DNA of 64,000 bases from Paraphysomonas bandaiensis. Lineage: Eukaryota > Chrysophyceae. The notes below the pieces were generated by a model. It made no database searches. It worked only from the letters and a program-made list of their open reading frames with translations, and had not been told where the DNA came from. Shown here piece after piece: positions 18,141 to 30,100 of the stretch (the first letter of the stretch is position 1; the number at the start of each line of letters is the position of its first letter). The translations under genes were made by a program, and so were the position numbers. The stretch is taken from positions 124,001 to 188,000 of the forward strand of contig CBFFRP010000141.1 of the NCBI GenBank assembly GCA_965644295.1. The letters run 5' to 3'.

Positions 18141-18635
18141 AGGAATATGAAAGGCTTTCGGGACTATATATTCGTTTCAATATACTTCTATTTGTTCATA
18201 TGGAATCAACACCAATCAACGTTTCGGGCGCGGTGTTCTGTACCGTGTACAGTACGTATGTTGACGTAACTCAATATATTATGCCTTATTTTCGACTGTA
18301 TCATTTTAAAACTGCCAGTAGTTGTCACAGTCGTTTCGTCTTGCAGTTGTGTATTGTATGCGCATAAAATTTAGTTAGGATCACTAAAAGTCGATGATAG
18401 TGCGTTCAGTATGGATGTAAGAGTTTTATAGGGAAGTTATTATAGGATGTTAGATACAATAGCTCATGACTCATGACTGTCTTTGCATCCTGTAATGCGG
18501 TATGAAGACCTTTCCATCATGATGAACGATGTACTGCTAAGTACGAAATATATAAACTTTCATATACGTACTAACACGGTTTGGTAACAATATATTGAAA
18601 TACAACATAATATTGTAAAATGTCATATTATTATT
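18141..18635. other. Intergenic, no gene seen
   Basis: AT-rich sequence downstream of the kinesin stop. I see no coding signal or RNA gene. Confidence 0.6.
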
Positions 18636-19120
18636 AGGCGCTGAGAGTCAGTACTATTTCCGTGCTTGACTCTGATATCCTACTATTTAGCGCTACGAAG
18701 AAAGCTGCTTGTGCGTCACCTTAAGAACTAAGGTGCAACCACGTTCGCTCCATCACTCAAAGTAAACGCAGTGGGTAGTGAAAAAGCAGAATTGATATAC
18801 CTGATATATACCTGACATCTGCTAACTTCAGAATTTTTGAGTCCTTAAGGTGAACAGCCCGGATGCTTAACTTCAGCAGGCAGCCCAATACCCCGGATGC
18901 TTTGAGGTGGGAGGTGAACCCATTCCCATATGCCTGTTTATTAGTCAAGGCCCAATGAAGTCTACGCAAGTGACACTTATTAGTGTCTCTTGCACCACAC
19001 AAACATTAGCTTATGAGTGGGCAGAAATTATCTGCTGAATATATATGGTATATGCGGCGCATGTTACTTATCCCCCAAAAAACCACGAAAAGGTGCAAGT
19101 CCGAGTTTGTTGAGGGTTGT
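18636..19120 (+). repeat. Dispersed repeat, copy 1 (about 485 bp)
   Basis: This stretch aligns over nearly its full length with 50241-50742 in the same orientation. Shared blocks include CTCTGATATCCTACTAT, TTTTTGAGTCCTTAAG, GCCTGTTTATT and AAAAGGTGC.AGTCCGA. It has no convincing open reading frame. It is bounded on the left by a short ATT run. The last block resembles a Pol III B box (GGTGCAAGTCC), which may be chance. It could be a short non-autonomous transposon or a repeated non-coding RNA unit. Confidence 0.8.
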
Positions 19121-19349
19121 TAATGACTACTGCATACTGTATTCTTCTAGTAACGGTCATAATTTGCTCTTATGTTCAGAAATCCTAAAACCTAGTAGCG
19201 TATGCAGTACTTCAGCATTAAACAATGACGTATAAGCCGTGAAATTCATCATAAGCGCAAAGTGCTGTTGAATTATGTAGTAATGGCATATATATAACAC
19301 ATGTTAAGTATTTTAATCGATCTAGTCAAGTACAATAATCTAAATTTTT

Positions 19350-22300
19350 CTAGCAAGAGCATGTAGAACTTTCTGAGCAGCTTCTAGGGCTGTCTTTGAG
19401 CCGAAATGAGGTCCTCTCATTTCCTGGCGACGATAAATATTCAAGTCGGCCCTGTTGTATCACATTACAATATTATATAGTAATTTTAAATACTTCATAT
19501 ATACATATATACAGATATTGATAATCAGTTCCACATCACATATTTAATTTCGAGGTTAACACGCAATACCGTACATACAGCCCCACCTGTTCACTCTTCA
19601 AAAGAGCATTTGATAACGCTTCCTTTATATTATACCCAGTCTTTGCAGATGTCTCAAAGAACGATGCGCACATATTCTGGCGAGCAAATATCAAACCGTC
19701 CTCGAGAGATACCTGTTGAACCATCTTCAAAACAGAAGGCAGTCGATGTGGAGTATTACATTGATAAAGCAGTGGGTATACAACGCATACATTGAAATTT
19801 ATCCAGGCAAAAGTAGTGCAGACATATACGACATATATTACGACGGATACGAAATGGTATTCGTGTCATAGTACAACAACGCACCTGTCTCAAATTGTCC
19901 GATATATCGGCTTTGTTTCCTAGCAAGACCACAGATGTCCAAGGTTGCATTCCTGCATGCACCAACGTAACGTACATATACACACAACCAAATAATAAAT
20001 AATATAAGATGAAATCAAAATAGTGTGATCTCCAGACAACTGTAATAAAGCTAAATTGAGCTGACATTCCGAAATTTGGTCCATGTCAGCATATTACATA
20101 CTTACCACCATGGTGCAAATCTGCAAGTATGGATTGAAGAGCATCAAGACTCTCCCTATTCGAAACATCGTACACCGCGAACAAAATATCGGCTCGTCTA
20201 CAAAACATACTTAATACACACTTCTCGGATAATAATCAGAAATAAATGACCGTCATATATTTCTCATCTAGATAATGCTTCAAAATGGATAAATGATAAA
20301 ACAGTGTGATACAGATCATGAAACAATGACCTACTTGGCTTTCGCTTTGACGCTACCAAACTGAGACTTTTGGCCGGCAACATCCCATATATCAATAACG
20401 AGCTTACCTACAAACACAATAGCTATTATACACGAATTTCAACACATGAGTATATATATCATAATCATACACCATGCAGTCGCGTCTAAACATAGTATAC
20501 CCAATGGATGTTGAATCAACTGCGTGCCCATTGTGGGTCGCTCTGTTGGGTTAAACCCCCTTTCGCATAATCGGTTCATGATACTAGTCTTTCCTACAGC
20601 ACCCTCTGCGTAAACCAAAGAATTACAAATTGAATCCACACATATAACTACATCGTTGACTAATGGTCCCCTACACGATTGGCTATAGCAATCAATACAT
20701 GATATATAACACCACGACTCTACCTCCACACATAACAAGCTCATATATGCCCTCTATAAACATGACTTGTGATGCATCGAATTCTACGTTTCCCACTTTA
20801 CTGGTTCCTATTGGCGATGTCTCTCGTGATGATACTGCTGACGAAATCTTCACGGGTGTTGAATTTGCAGTGCTAGCGGCGACCATTAGAGCTATTTTCC
20901 TGTCATACTCGGCGCGTACACGACACTCTTCATTATGCACTTGCTGCATAAGAGATACCATGTCTGGTCTGCCTAACTGGTTCAATTGTTTATTGAGGTC
21001 ATCAAAATCTTTTGAGCTAATATTAAGTCCATTCGCACTCGATCCTACAGTTGCGGTGCCCTCTCGAGTTGTGTTCAGTAGAAGAAGTCTCCGACCATCG
21101 ATGTCTTTATCAAAAAATACTTTCTCCAAGTGTGACATAGATATTACTCGCAGGTACGCGGACACATGAAATGTCGACCAATTAACAGATATCCATTCTC
21201 GGTTGAAGTCCTGGTAATCTTGTACGCTGAAAAAAGATACCGTCACATGGACACGTACTGCACGGAATACATCGATAACAGAAGCAGGCGACTTAGATGG
21301 AGATTCCTCATGAAAAAAATCTTTTATAGAGTGATATGAAGTGTTGTCAATATGATACGAAAAAAGGTCCTTCTTTGTGTCTTTATCAATATTCATCTTT
21401 GCAATAACCTGGTTACACCACGAATCAGACTTAAAAATCACCGACTTTAGCAGTACTATTCATGAATACTTATAAACAATGATGCGGTCATATTTTACAC
21501 CAAGTATCCTAACTACGAATATATCGGCCACGGTATTGATTCCTGTGGTTCCACTTACCTTCTCTAGTAGGTCATTATTTACATTGAAGTCATTTGTATA
21601 ACTAAACTGGAAGCTGTAGCTGTCACACCACTCATCCAGCCTCCGCCTAACCATTTCAGTATATTCTGGTATATGGTGAAGATACGTGTAAGTGCTTGCA
21701 TGGTCTATGTAGGGAGCCATATATTGGGGACAAGGCACGGTAGTTCCCATTCGGGGATGTCCATTGAACGTGATCGCTTTCGCTCCAAGCAGCATACATA
21801 AGCACTGGAATTCGGATCTAGAATAACATACCCAGTGATTTTACAACAGTCATAAACAAAGTAAGTAGATATGGACGAGCATTCATTCATACTTATATCC
21901 AGTAACATCCGCTATTCTGTTTTCTTACATCATTTCATCGATAATAGTCCAGTGAAACACATCCACCCCAATGAACCTCACTTTCATGCTGAATGGATGT
22001 TTTCGATATATCATGTATTCAGTTGGTCCTATTGAATAATATTTTATCATGCTTCATCAGTATCATAATGTACAATACGTCATGAGAAATACATACAAAA
22101 AAGATTTTACAGCTCGATCTACGATGGTGAGCTGATATACCTGGTTGCATAACACGTATCCAGGTATCATTCTGAGCATCAGAGAGGGACAGTACATCAG
22201 TGGGTCCAAATTTCCGACAAAATTTTCCCTTCATATATTCCGACCGCGCCACTCCCCTGTGCACAACCCCTCCTGTCCTCGTCACAAAGTCTTCATCGGG

Positions 22301-22497
22301 TAAAATGACAATAAAATCTTCCCATTTTCTCAAGGATAGTTCCTCATTATCTTCGTGGTGGCTGTCAAGGGTCGACGACGGATCAGAGGTCACTTCTGGA
22401 GGCATTAGGGACTGAATATTGCGATGCATTAGTGTACTGGAGTCCATCGACATGTGCTGTACAGGAAATCCAATATCAAGTAGGTAGCGCCGATATC
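19350..22497 (-). CDS. Rab-type small GTPase fused to a large unrecognised N-terminal region
   Basis: The C-terminal part is secure: exons 20724-21444, 20501-20605, 20335-20407, 20106-20197, 19885-19952, 19712-19837 (ending at 19587 if unspliced through the SAK region) and 19350-19451 read in phase. Exon 20724-21444 runs from unknown sequence straight into the GTPase beta-1 strand (YELVMCG), so this is a true fusion. G motifs follow in order: GEGAVGKTS (P-loop), a threonine switch I (RPTMG), WDVAGQ (switch II), GNKAD and ETSAK. The protein ends in CSC, a Rab-type double-cysteine prenylation signal. The glutamine of the DxxGQ motif is kept. Upstream exons (22141-22497, about 21929-22028 and about 21460-21800) clearly code, but their junctions are ambiguous and the first exon was not found. 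The N-terminal region matches nothing I recognise. Likely role: membrane traffic, by inference from the Rab domain. Confidence 0.7.
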
Positions 22498-22596
22498 CTA
22501 AAAATACTAGGAAAGAATTCAATCTCGTTAATTATACTACACCACACGAGAGATTCTTGCCCATATCTCAGCTGAAATTATTCTTCTACTTTTCCT

Positions 22597-22897
22597 CATA
22601 CATGCATACATACATACATACATACATACATACATACATACATACATACATACATACATACATACATACATGCATACATACATACATACATACATACATA
22701 CATACATACATACATACATACATACATACATACATACATACATACATACATACATACATACATACATACATACATACATACATACATACATACATACATA
22801 CATACATACATACATACACATACATACATACATACATACATACATACATACATACATACATACATACATACATACATACATACATACACATACATAC
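22597..22897. repeat. Long (CATA)n microsatellite
   Basis: About 300 bp of CATA units with a few CATG and CACA interruptions. It lies just upstream of the first recognised exon of the Rab-fusion gene, so it may sit in that gene's first intron or promoter. Confidence 0.95.
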
Positions 22898-23812
22898 CCA
22901 CATGGACGTATAGATAGATAGGTTCACAGGCCAATGATATAGCACTGCAATGGCCGCGTAATGTTTGATATGATGAAATGACGTAAAATCTGTGACTGTA
23001 TCAACATCTACCGTCTTGCTACCTGCAGTTCACGTGTACACAGAATGCCACGAGCTATAGCACATATGAAATATGTGGACATGGCTGAAGGGCATTTCGT
23101 CAAGGATTGGGCACACTGGATTACGAATGGAAAATATTGATACTAACCATGAATATGATTGAGCATTACGCATTCTGAATCCTGAATGGATGAAAAAATC
23201 ACCTTCTTTGAGCCGAAACCTGGTCTGGTGTTCTTCGTCTTGAATTTACCGTTTGCAATCAGCAAGTCCACAGGTTAGTTAGATATATAATGAACATATT
23301 ACAGGCTATCGTCTAATATTTTGCTTCATGGTGCTACAGTAATTAAATATATTGATTGGGGAACCGGCCAAAAATGCCATCAATATAGTTTTTGTTAAAG
23401 CAGCTCAAAATATATTGCAATCAACATTTTCTTCAGTCAGCTCTAATATTAAGAAACGAAAAGTTGAAACATCTGAGTACAGGTGCACGATATGTGCCGT
23501 GTGAACTTCCAATACATGTGAATGCCTGCCCAGCGCAGCAAATTTATTTTACCAGTGTTGGAAAAACATATGCATCGCATTGCACTAAATATGATGTTGT
23601 TTCTGAAGCCAATTCGACAGCTGCGGCCGGATGCATGCGTATTTTAATTAATTTTGGAATGAATGATGACTCAGAGGACGAGGAAAATAGTGAATAGCTA
23701 AGCAGTAGACTCATGTGATCTCAGTGAATAGTACGAAAAATAGAATATATGGATGTGTTTACTTACTGATCAATAATACTACTATATATTTGCAATCTAT
23801 TGTACAATATAT
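22898..23812. other. Gene-poor stretch with short coding-like scraps
   Basis: Plus-strand scraps start at 23046 (31 codons), 23189 (about 30 codons) and 23392 (ending 23697 in an acidic tail). I tried to splice them; donors or acceptors fail or the frame breaks at each junction. They may be remains of a transposon gene, given the hAT element next door, but I cannot name them. Confidence 0.35.
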
Positions 23813-24687
23813 CAGGGCTGCGTATCAACTATTTTTTAATTAGTTGAAGAAGATTGTAGTCAATTATAATTGCAATTATTACTTGCTGTCTCAATTTCAG
23901 TTATTGCAATTAACTGCAATTAATTGCAATTATTTAGCACTAAACTACAATAGCTGCCAATATAGCTACCTTCACTGCCATTTTATTCCAGAGGCGACAG
24001 TTCATGCTTAAAAGCATAAGTAATACTCTTGGAGCATATCAGTCGTTTGAATCTTAGTTATACTGAACAACCTTTCAACCCTATTGGTTGTGGCATGCAA
24101 TTGCTTCATGCTGCGGTAACGAGTTTGCTAATTAAGATGTGCTCGCTTCTTTACCTGCTACCATCCATCTAACGTTGCGCGGCGCCGTCATTCTGAACTA
24201 GACTCTCACTGTCATTAACTTCTTCATCAAAAATATTTCAATTTTAATGTCCTTTGCTGCACGTCCACCCATCAACAATCAAACCGAAATGCATTGGAAG
24301 CATTGCAACCACTTCGTTATTATCATTTGTTTTCTCGAAAAACACTCGTGCATTGACTTCAGGTACCAATCTATCGCTCATATCACCACTTATTTAAATG
24401 AATTATTATGCGAGTACATTTTATGACTAGGTTTATAACTAAAATTGACTAGGTTGAATCATTTATTGCTTTGACTAGTAGGTTATTCCACAAAAAATAA
24501 TGTGGCTAGGTAATTCAACCAATTTGACTAGGTTGAATAATATTTCCCATCAATTTTTCGGTATAAAAAATGGTATTTTATATCAATTAAATAAAGCTAG
24601 CTGTAGTCAATTATAATTGCGATTATGATTTGATGTCCCAACTTCAATAAATGACAATTAATTGCAATTAATTGATACGCAGCCCTG
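23813..24687. mobile_element. hAT-type DNA transposon, non-autonomous or decayed
   Basis: The element begins CAGGGCTGCGTATCAA (23813-23828) and ends with its exact reverse complement (24672-24687), a 16-bp perfect terminal inverted repeat of the CAGGG type typical of hAT elements. The flanks CAATATAT and CAGTATAA match at 6 of 8 positions, consistent with an aged 8-bp target duplication. Inside each end lies a direct subterminal repeat containing GTAGTCAATTATAATTGC and many AATTGCAATT units. The interior keeps a scrap of transposase on the minus strand. Confidence 0.85.
24244..24390 (-). pseudogene. hAT transposase fragment
   Basis: About 48 codons on the minus strand end in the segment MHFGLIVDGWTCSKGH, followed by a stop. 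A hydrophobic strand leading to DGWT is a hallmark of the hAT transposase catalytic core, where the Asp is a metal ligand. No start, BED finger or C-terminal dimerisation region remains inside the terminal repeats, so this copy is dead. Confidence 0.6.
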
Positions 24688-25334
24688 CAGTATAATGCAA
24701 TAGTATTATATAGGGGAAGGTGAATAGAATTTACGGATTTTTCGAGGACGTGGAACTGATGTTCGGGCAGTGCGCTGGATATGTGGCGTCCGAATGCGTC
24801 GGAAAATTGTGTGGCAGTAATGTGGCCGGTCTAGTAGTGCTCAACCTGAGGTGTGTGTGGATGATGGAACACTATCTAACAATAGATTGCAATATATTAT
24901 TACCGAGCCCTGGTTAAAACAGGGTCGTTGCGATTTTTCAATCGATTAATATATATCAGTATACGAGATTCTGGAATTCATGAATTCCTCAATTAAATTG
25001 TGTATTAGGTAGTATGCCAATCTTTCTGTGGGTCTTACGCTATAACTCTCAATCTCTCAATGATCACATTTTATTCAGAATACTAAGTATTAAGAGACTA
25101 CGGAATAATGTCTATATAATATATATCGTCATTTAACGTGATTAAATTACGGAATATTCACAAATGCCTACACCAATGCCCTACATAGATGAAATGAATA
25201 TGGTCATAGTAAACAACATAGCCTCTAACAAAAAAAATGGAGGTGTATAGACTACTAGCATGATAAAGGAATGTAATAAGTCAGTCATGCAACCTTCCAG
25301 AGGTGAATATAATGTCCATCTGTTGTATAGTACG
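24688..25334. other. Intergenic, no gene seen
   Basis: AT-rich sequence between the hAT element and the end of the lactate dehydrogenase-like gene. A 65-codon open frame at 24720-24917 has no recognisable feature and is probably chance. Confidence 0.5.
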
Positions 25335-26603
25335 CTATGAGAATGGGCAATCCCGAATGATGCTACCATCAATGTCATGTATATCACGATGACCACACAG
25401 TGCCATGGTCAAATCCAACTCCTTGTGTATAATATCTAAACTCTGCTTTACCCCATTTTTCCCATCTGCCCCCAGCCCGTAAGCGTACGCGCGTCCCAGT
25501 AAAACTCCCCGTGCACCTAATGCAATAGCTTTCAAAACATCTTGTCCAGATCGTATCCCGCCATCCAGCCATATTTCGGTTCGGGGCGTTGCTTTGGGTC
25601 GCTTTAAGTTACCACTATTGAGCTGACCTAATACAGACTCCAGATCATGACACTCTTCATTTTCTCCATTGATATTATCCAATGACCCAGAAGACTGATG
25701 GAGATCTAGCTGATTCAAAGCCCGAACAATTTCAGGCAATATCGCTATAGAACTGTCAGCGTCATCTAACTGCCTCCCCCCATGATTAGACACGACAATC
25801 GCATCTGCACCAGCCTTAACTGCCAAAACAGCATCCTCAGGGTCCATAATGCCCTTGAGAATTAACTTTCCTCCCCACCAGTCTTTTATACGTGCCACGT
25901 CATCCCAGTTGAGTGTTAAATCAAATTGCTCACTCGACCATGCAGACAACGATGACGTATCGGACACACCTTCCACATGACCGACTATGTTGCCAAATGT
26001 GTGATTTCTAGTTTGAAGCATTTCAAAACACCATTGCGGTTTTGTAGCCATATTCAGAATATTTCTGAATACAGGTTTAGGAGGAGCAGAGAGACCATTT
26101 TTGATATCTTTATGCCTCTGTCCCATAACCTGGAGATCTAAGGTGATAACAAGGGCAGAGCATTCTGCAGCTTTGGCACGCTGTATTAGACGTTTCGAGT
26201 ACTCATGGTCTCGCATAACGTATAACTGAAACCAAAACGGAGCTGATGATTGTCGGGCAACTTCTTCGATTGAACAAATTGACATAGTAGACAGCGTAAA
26301 AGGAATACCGAATTCTGCCGCAGCTTGGGCTGCTAACACCTCGCCATTTGCTCTCTGCATTCCTAATAATCCAATTGGAGCTAACGCTACAGGCATCGAG
26401 ACAGAATGGCCAATCATAGAAGTTTTAGTGCTGCGATTAGACATATCACGAGCAATACGCTGGCGAAACTTTATTCGTTGAAAATCAGACTCATTTCGTC
26501 GATAAGTGGATTCCGTCCACGATCCAGAGTCCACATAATCATAAAACATTCTAGGAACCCGACGTTGAGCAAGAAGTCTCAGCTCTTCTATAGTTGTGAT
26601 CAT
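25335..26603 (-). CDS. FMN-dependent alpha-hydroxy acid dehydrogenase (LldD-like L-lactate dehydrogenase)
   Basis: A single uninterrupted exon encodes 422 residues. The whole chain follows the TIM-barrel alpha-hydroxy acid oxidase/dehydrogenase family and is closest to bacterial LldD in wording: PVALAPIGLLGM, GIPFTLSTMSICSIEE, WFQLYV, LKGIMDPEDA, SNHGGRQLD (active-site His and Arg) and LDGGIRSGQDV with LGARGVLLGRA (FMN phosphate site). It would oxidise L-lactate or a related 2-hydroxy acid to the 2-oxo acid. About 35 extra residues lie between the active-site His segment and the FMN phosphate-binding strand, and the C-terminus is shorter than LldD. There is no clear mitochondrial presequence or PTS1. 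Lack of introns among intron-rich neighbours suggests acquisition from bacteria. Glycolate oxidase is the main alternative. Confidence 0.9.
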   Translation of the reverse strand: MITTIEELRLLAQRRVPRMFYDYVDSGSWTESTYRRNESDFQRIKFRQRIARDMSNRSTKTSMIGHSVSMPVALAPIGLLGMQRANGEVLAAQAAAEFGIPFTLSTMSICSIEEVARQSSAPFWFQLYVMRDHEYSKRLIQRAKAAECSALVITLDLQVMGQRHKDIKNGLSAPPKPVFRNILNMATKPQWCFEMLQTRNHTFGNIVGHVEGVSDTSSLSAWSSEQFDLTLNWDDVARIKDWWGGKLILKGIMDPEDAVLAVKAGADAIVVSNHGGRQLDDADSSIAILPEIVRALNQLDLHQSSGSLDNINGENEECHDLESVLGQLNSGNLKRPKATPRTEIWLDGGIRSGQDVLKAIALGARGVLLGRAYAYGLGADGKNGVKQSLDIIHKELDLTMALCGHRDIHDIDGSIIRDCPFS

Positions 26604-26785
26604 ACTCTCGAGATGCTGATGCTACAGGTGAATAAAAGAGCTACTCAACCAAACGAAAACGAGACAAATCAAATGTTGTGCTACGAAATGCACACACACA
26701 TAGCGTTGTAAATATATCCATCGAAGTCGCAGCTATATGGACGACAGACAGCACACTTGCATAGATAGTTCATGATTGTCAGCCA

Positions 26786-26892
26786 GCAGGTACAGGTACA
26801 CGTACACGTGCAGATGCAGGTACAGATACAAGTACACCAGACACAGGTATGTACAGGTACACTGGATACAGGTACACCTACAGGTGGTTCGT
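26786..26892. repeat. Degenerate ACAGGTAC-type minisatellite
   Basis: Irregular units around ACAGGTACA and ACAGGTACAC lie between two divergent genes. Nothing else is seen in the 26604-27149 spacer except GT-rich simple sequence. Confidence 0.7.
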
Positions 26893-27149
26893 ACTACGGT
26901 GGTGTATACCATACAGTATGGCACAGCTGTGTGTAGTGTTGGTGTGGTGGTGTGTTGAGGTGTATATGTACCGGTACATGGATATTGTGCGGCAGACAAG
27001 AGCAGAGGTGTGTGTGTCAGCAAAAACACCCCCCTGCTAACAATCTTGACATGAGGCTACAGGCATACCACAACACCCACTACGCCCTGTGCACAAGTTT
27101 CCTTTATTCGATAGGCTCTATCGTTCCCTGAACAGTGTAAAGTATCAAT

Positions 27150-30100
27150 ATGAGTAAGAAGTCAGGCTGGGCCCCCTCTCAGTCTGCAGGGGGAGGGACG
27201 ATGAAGCAGAGCGAGCCCACTGAACAAGAGATGCTGTCGTTCTCATCGCTATTGAAGGAAAATAATGCCGAAGCGAAGAGGGCTCTTGATTTGTACTCAC
27301 AGACTCAAGATAAGATTCAGTTTTACTCTCAGATCATAGGGCTCTGTCGCAGGACTGCTCCGGAGAAAAAATCTACAGATACCAGCAAATCCTTCGAGCA
27401 GAAGCACCACGCAGAGGTTCCACCGACTGCACCAAAAGAACCGCGGAGAGGTGTGTGCTTCAAGTTTCGCCAGGGAACATGCAATCGCGGTAGCAGCTGT
27501 CGTTTTGAGCACACTGCGGAACAGCCCCCAGCGTCGGTCTCGTCCACAACTGATACTGAAACGAAGACACAACCTATGCAATCAGTGAAGTCTGAGGTCC
27601 TTTCTTCTGGAGAATCTAAGGCGTGTCAATTCTATTTAACTAATGGAACTTGCCGCAAAGGAGACAAGTGCAAGTTTGTTCATCCTGGCAGTGTCAGAGA
27701 AGGACAGAATTGGGTGGACATAGCCAGGCGCCCTGTCTCTGGGGTAGTTAGCGTTGTATCGAAAGAGCGACCAAGTGTGGACAACTCTACGGCTAGTGAT
27801 AGTGTGGCTGAGGTGGCGGCTCCTGTCTCTGCATCAGCCCCAGAAGATGTGAAGGCGAATGAGGCACGTGCGAAGAAGCTAAAGGCAAAGAAGAAATCCA
27901 AATCGGAAAATAAAAAATCCCGCGATGCGAGCTCGACTTCGGAGCCGAGTCCAAAACAGTTGGAGGTGACCATTGGTAGAAGTACCGACCAAGAATCCCA
28001 AGCCACCGGGTCGTCTTCGGTCGACCAGGAGGACTCTCTTTGGATGACACTAAACTTGGCGAAGCTTAGTACACCGTCCCCTGTCCTCTCTGGTGTGGAC
28101 AGTGCTGAGTCTGAGAAACGGAATATGACTGCCGATGAAGTTGTTGCCCCTGCCTTGCCCCCCGGGATTCCTATTGAAACTTCTCCACGTTCTCCGGCTA
28201 TAATCGATCGGACACAACCACAGCCACAAGTTAAAGATTTGACTCCTCTCAATGGTCAAAGGACAGAAGCAAGCGAGTCAACAACTGTTTCTTCAGGCTC
28301 TAATGCTCGCTCCGAACCTCCTGTACCCCCTTTTATGGGAATGGGATGTCCTCCCCCCTATATGATGGGTATGTATCCTCCTCACCCCCATCATCCCATG
28401 GCTATGCAACCACCGTATGGACCCATGCCATATGGCTACTTCCCGCCGCCTCCACAACACCAGCTTTCGGACAGGCCTGTTGGTGAGAGAGAGAGGTCTG
28501 GTGGAAGCGAGCAAGGAGATGGTGAGGGGAGAGGACCAAATCCCCCCTATCCCTATCCGTACATGGGCTTTCCGTATCCTCCATATGGTCTGCCCCCATT
28601 CATGCCGCCATATCGAGAACCTCCTTACCCTATGCCACAGCACATGATGCCCCCCTACATGCAGCAGAATCGACCGCAGAACGATAGCCCTAAGCCTGAA
28701 GACACTAGGCTTCCCCAGCCTCTACCAACCCCAACTGTGAGTGCCAATTCACCCGAAAGCAATCCTAGTGCCGTAGTCACTCCCGTTCAAACTCAAGAAC
28801 AGTCTCCTACGGATGAAGAGGCCTTATTGAAAAGGCTGGAGCATCTCTCTCCCGCGCGTGTTCTTGGTGGTTCTAGCACTGAATCCCCTTCGATCTACTC
28901 TCACTCCCCTGTGGACCCGCAGCCACAGTCTATCGCGTCTGTCGGGCAGAGGGGCGCTGGTGTTATTGGACCAGGCCCTGCAACTGCCCCTACTGTCTCT
29001 AGTGAGGATGGCAACCGCCCTCAAATGCCCTCCCCTTCCCATGGCAAAGTTGTGGGATTACAGCGCAAGGATGAGGATGGAGGTAAGAGCTCAGCTCTGC
29101 TGTCATTTCTCAAATCCAAAGGGTCAACTGTCCATACTCCCATGCAGCCTGCTCCGCCCCAGGATACTCAACCCCGCGGTCCACCTGCCGGAAATATTGG
29201 AAAGCAAACCCAGGCCAATGTACAGGTTGAACCTCCCTCTTCAACTAAGGAGGACGATAAACTGTTGCAAGTTAAAAAGGCGCACCGCACCACGAGGAAC
29301 CAACGTGGCCGGGTTAGGATATGCATTAACCCTTCTAGAAGAGACCCTGACAGTTATTACGACATGCCTGTGGATGGATTGGCTTCAGGACCTGTACTCG
29401 CTATTGACACAGGAAAACAGATTATGGTGACCTGGGAGATCCCAGCGGAGCAGTACTCTGAGGGACTAGTAGTTTCCCTCACACGTCTGGGCTCTATGAA
29501 TAATTCTAACTGCATTGTCTCGAAGGCGCTAAGGAACTCACTGCGAAGAGGTGAACATGAAGTCCGGATTTCTCCCGAGTCCCCTTTGTCCAGAGGACTC
29601 GTGGGTGAAGATGTTTTACACATGGTCAAGTTTGGGGACATTAACTTCCACACTCCGAAGGCAGGTGGTCATTATGTGTTCCGTATGTTCGACCCGACTT
29701 CAGAGGAAGCAAATGTCACTCTTGGAACCTCACCAGAGTTTGTGGTTCAGCTGCGTGGATCTGATGTGAATACTAATCTGAAGTACGCTTGTGAGGCACT
29801 GAAAAAGGCAAAAATTGATGTTGGAAGTGTAACAGCACTGCGGAGTACTTTCGAGCTGATGGCTGCAGAGGGTTTGACACATGACAAGAGGAGCCCACAT
29901 CAGCTACTTCAGCAGTGCGTACAACTTTTGTTGGACGCAGTTCAGAAGAACATGGATGCACTCAGCGAGCGTGATAAGGCTCTGATACAGCAGCCTGTCG
30001 AGAAGGAAGATGGTAACAACGGAGGGATGGATGGTGTAGACAAGGCTGAGAGTACTGTGTGGACAAAGGCACGCAATGCTCAGAGAATTCACGCGGCTGT

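Noticed and set aside
19340-19453. Alternative last exon frame of the Rab gene ending in ARKI
   Set aside because: It needs a different splice phase; the phase-0 frame joins cleanly and gives a C-terminal CSC prenylation motif.
22586-22945. Long frames of MYVC or HTYI repeats over CATA arrays
   Set aside because: They are produced by the tetranucleotide repeat in all frames and on both strands; no unique coding sequence flanks them in frame.
23392-23697. 101-codon plus-strand frame with an acidic tail as a gene
   Set aside because: I could not join it to upstream scraps in phase with sound splice sites, and it has no recognised domain.
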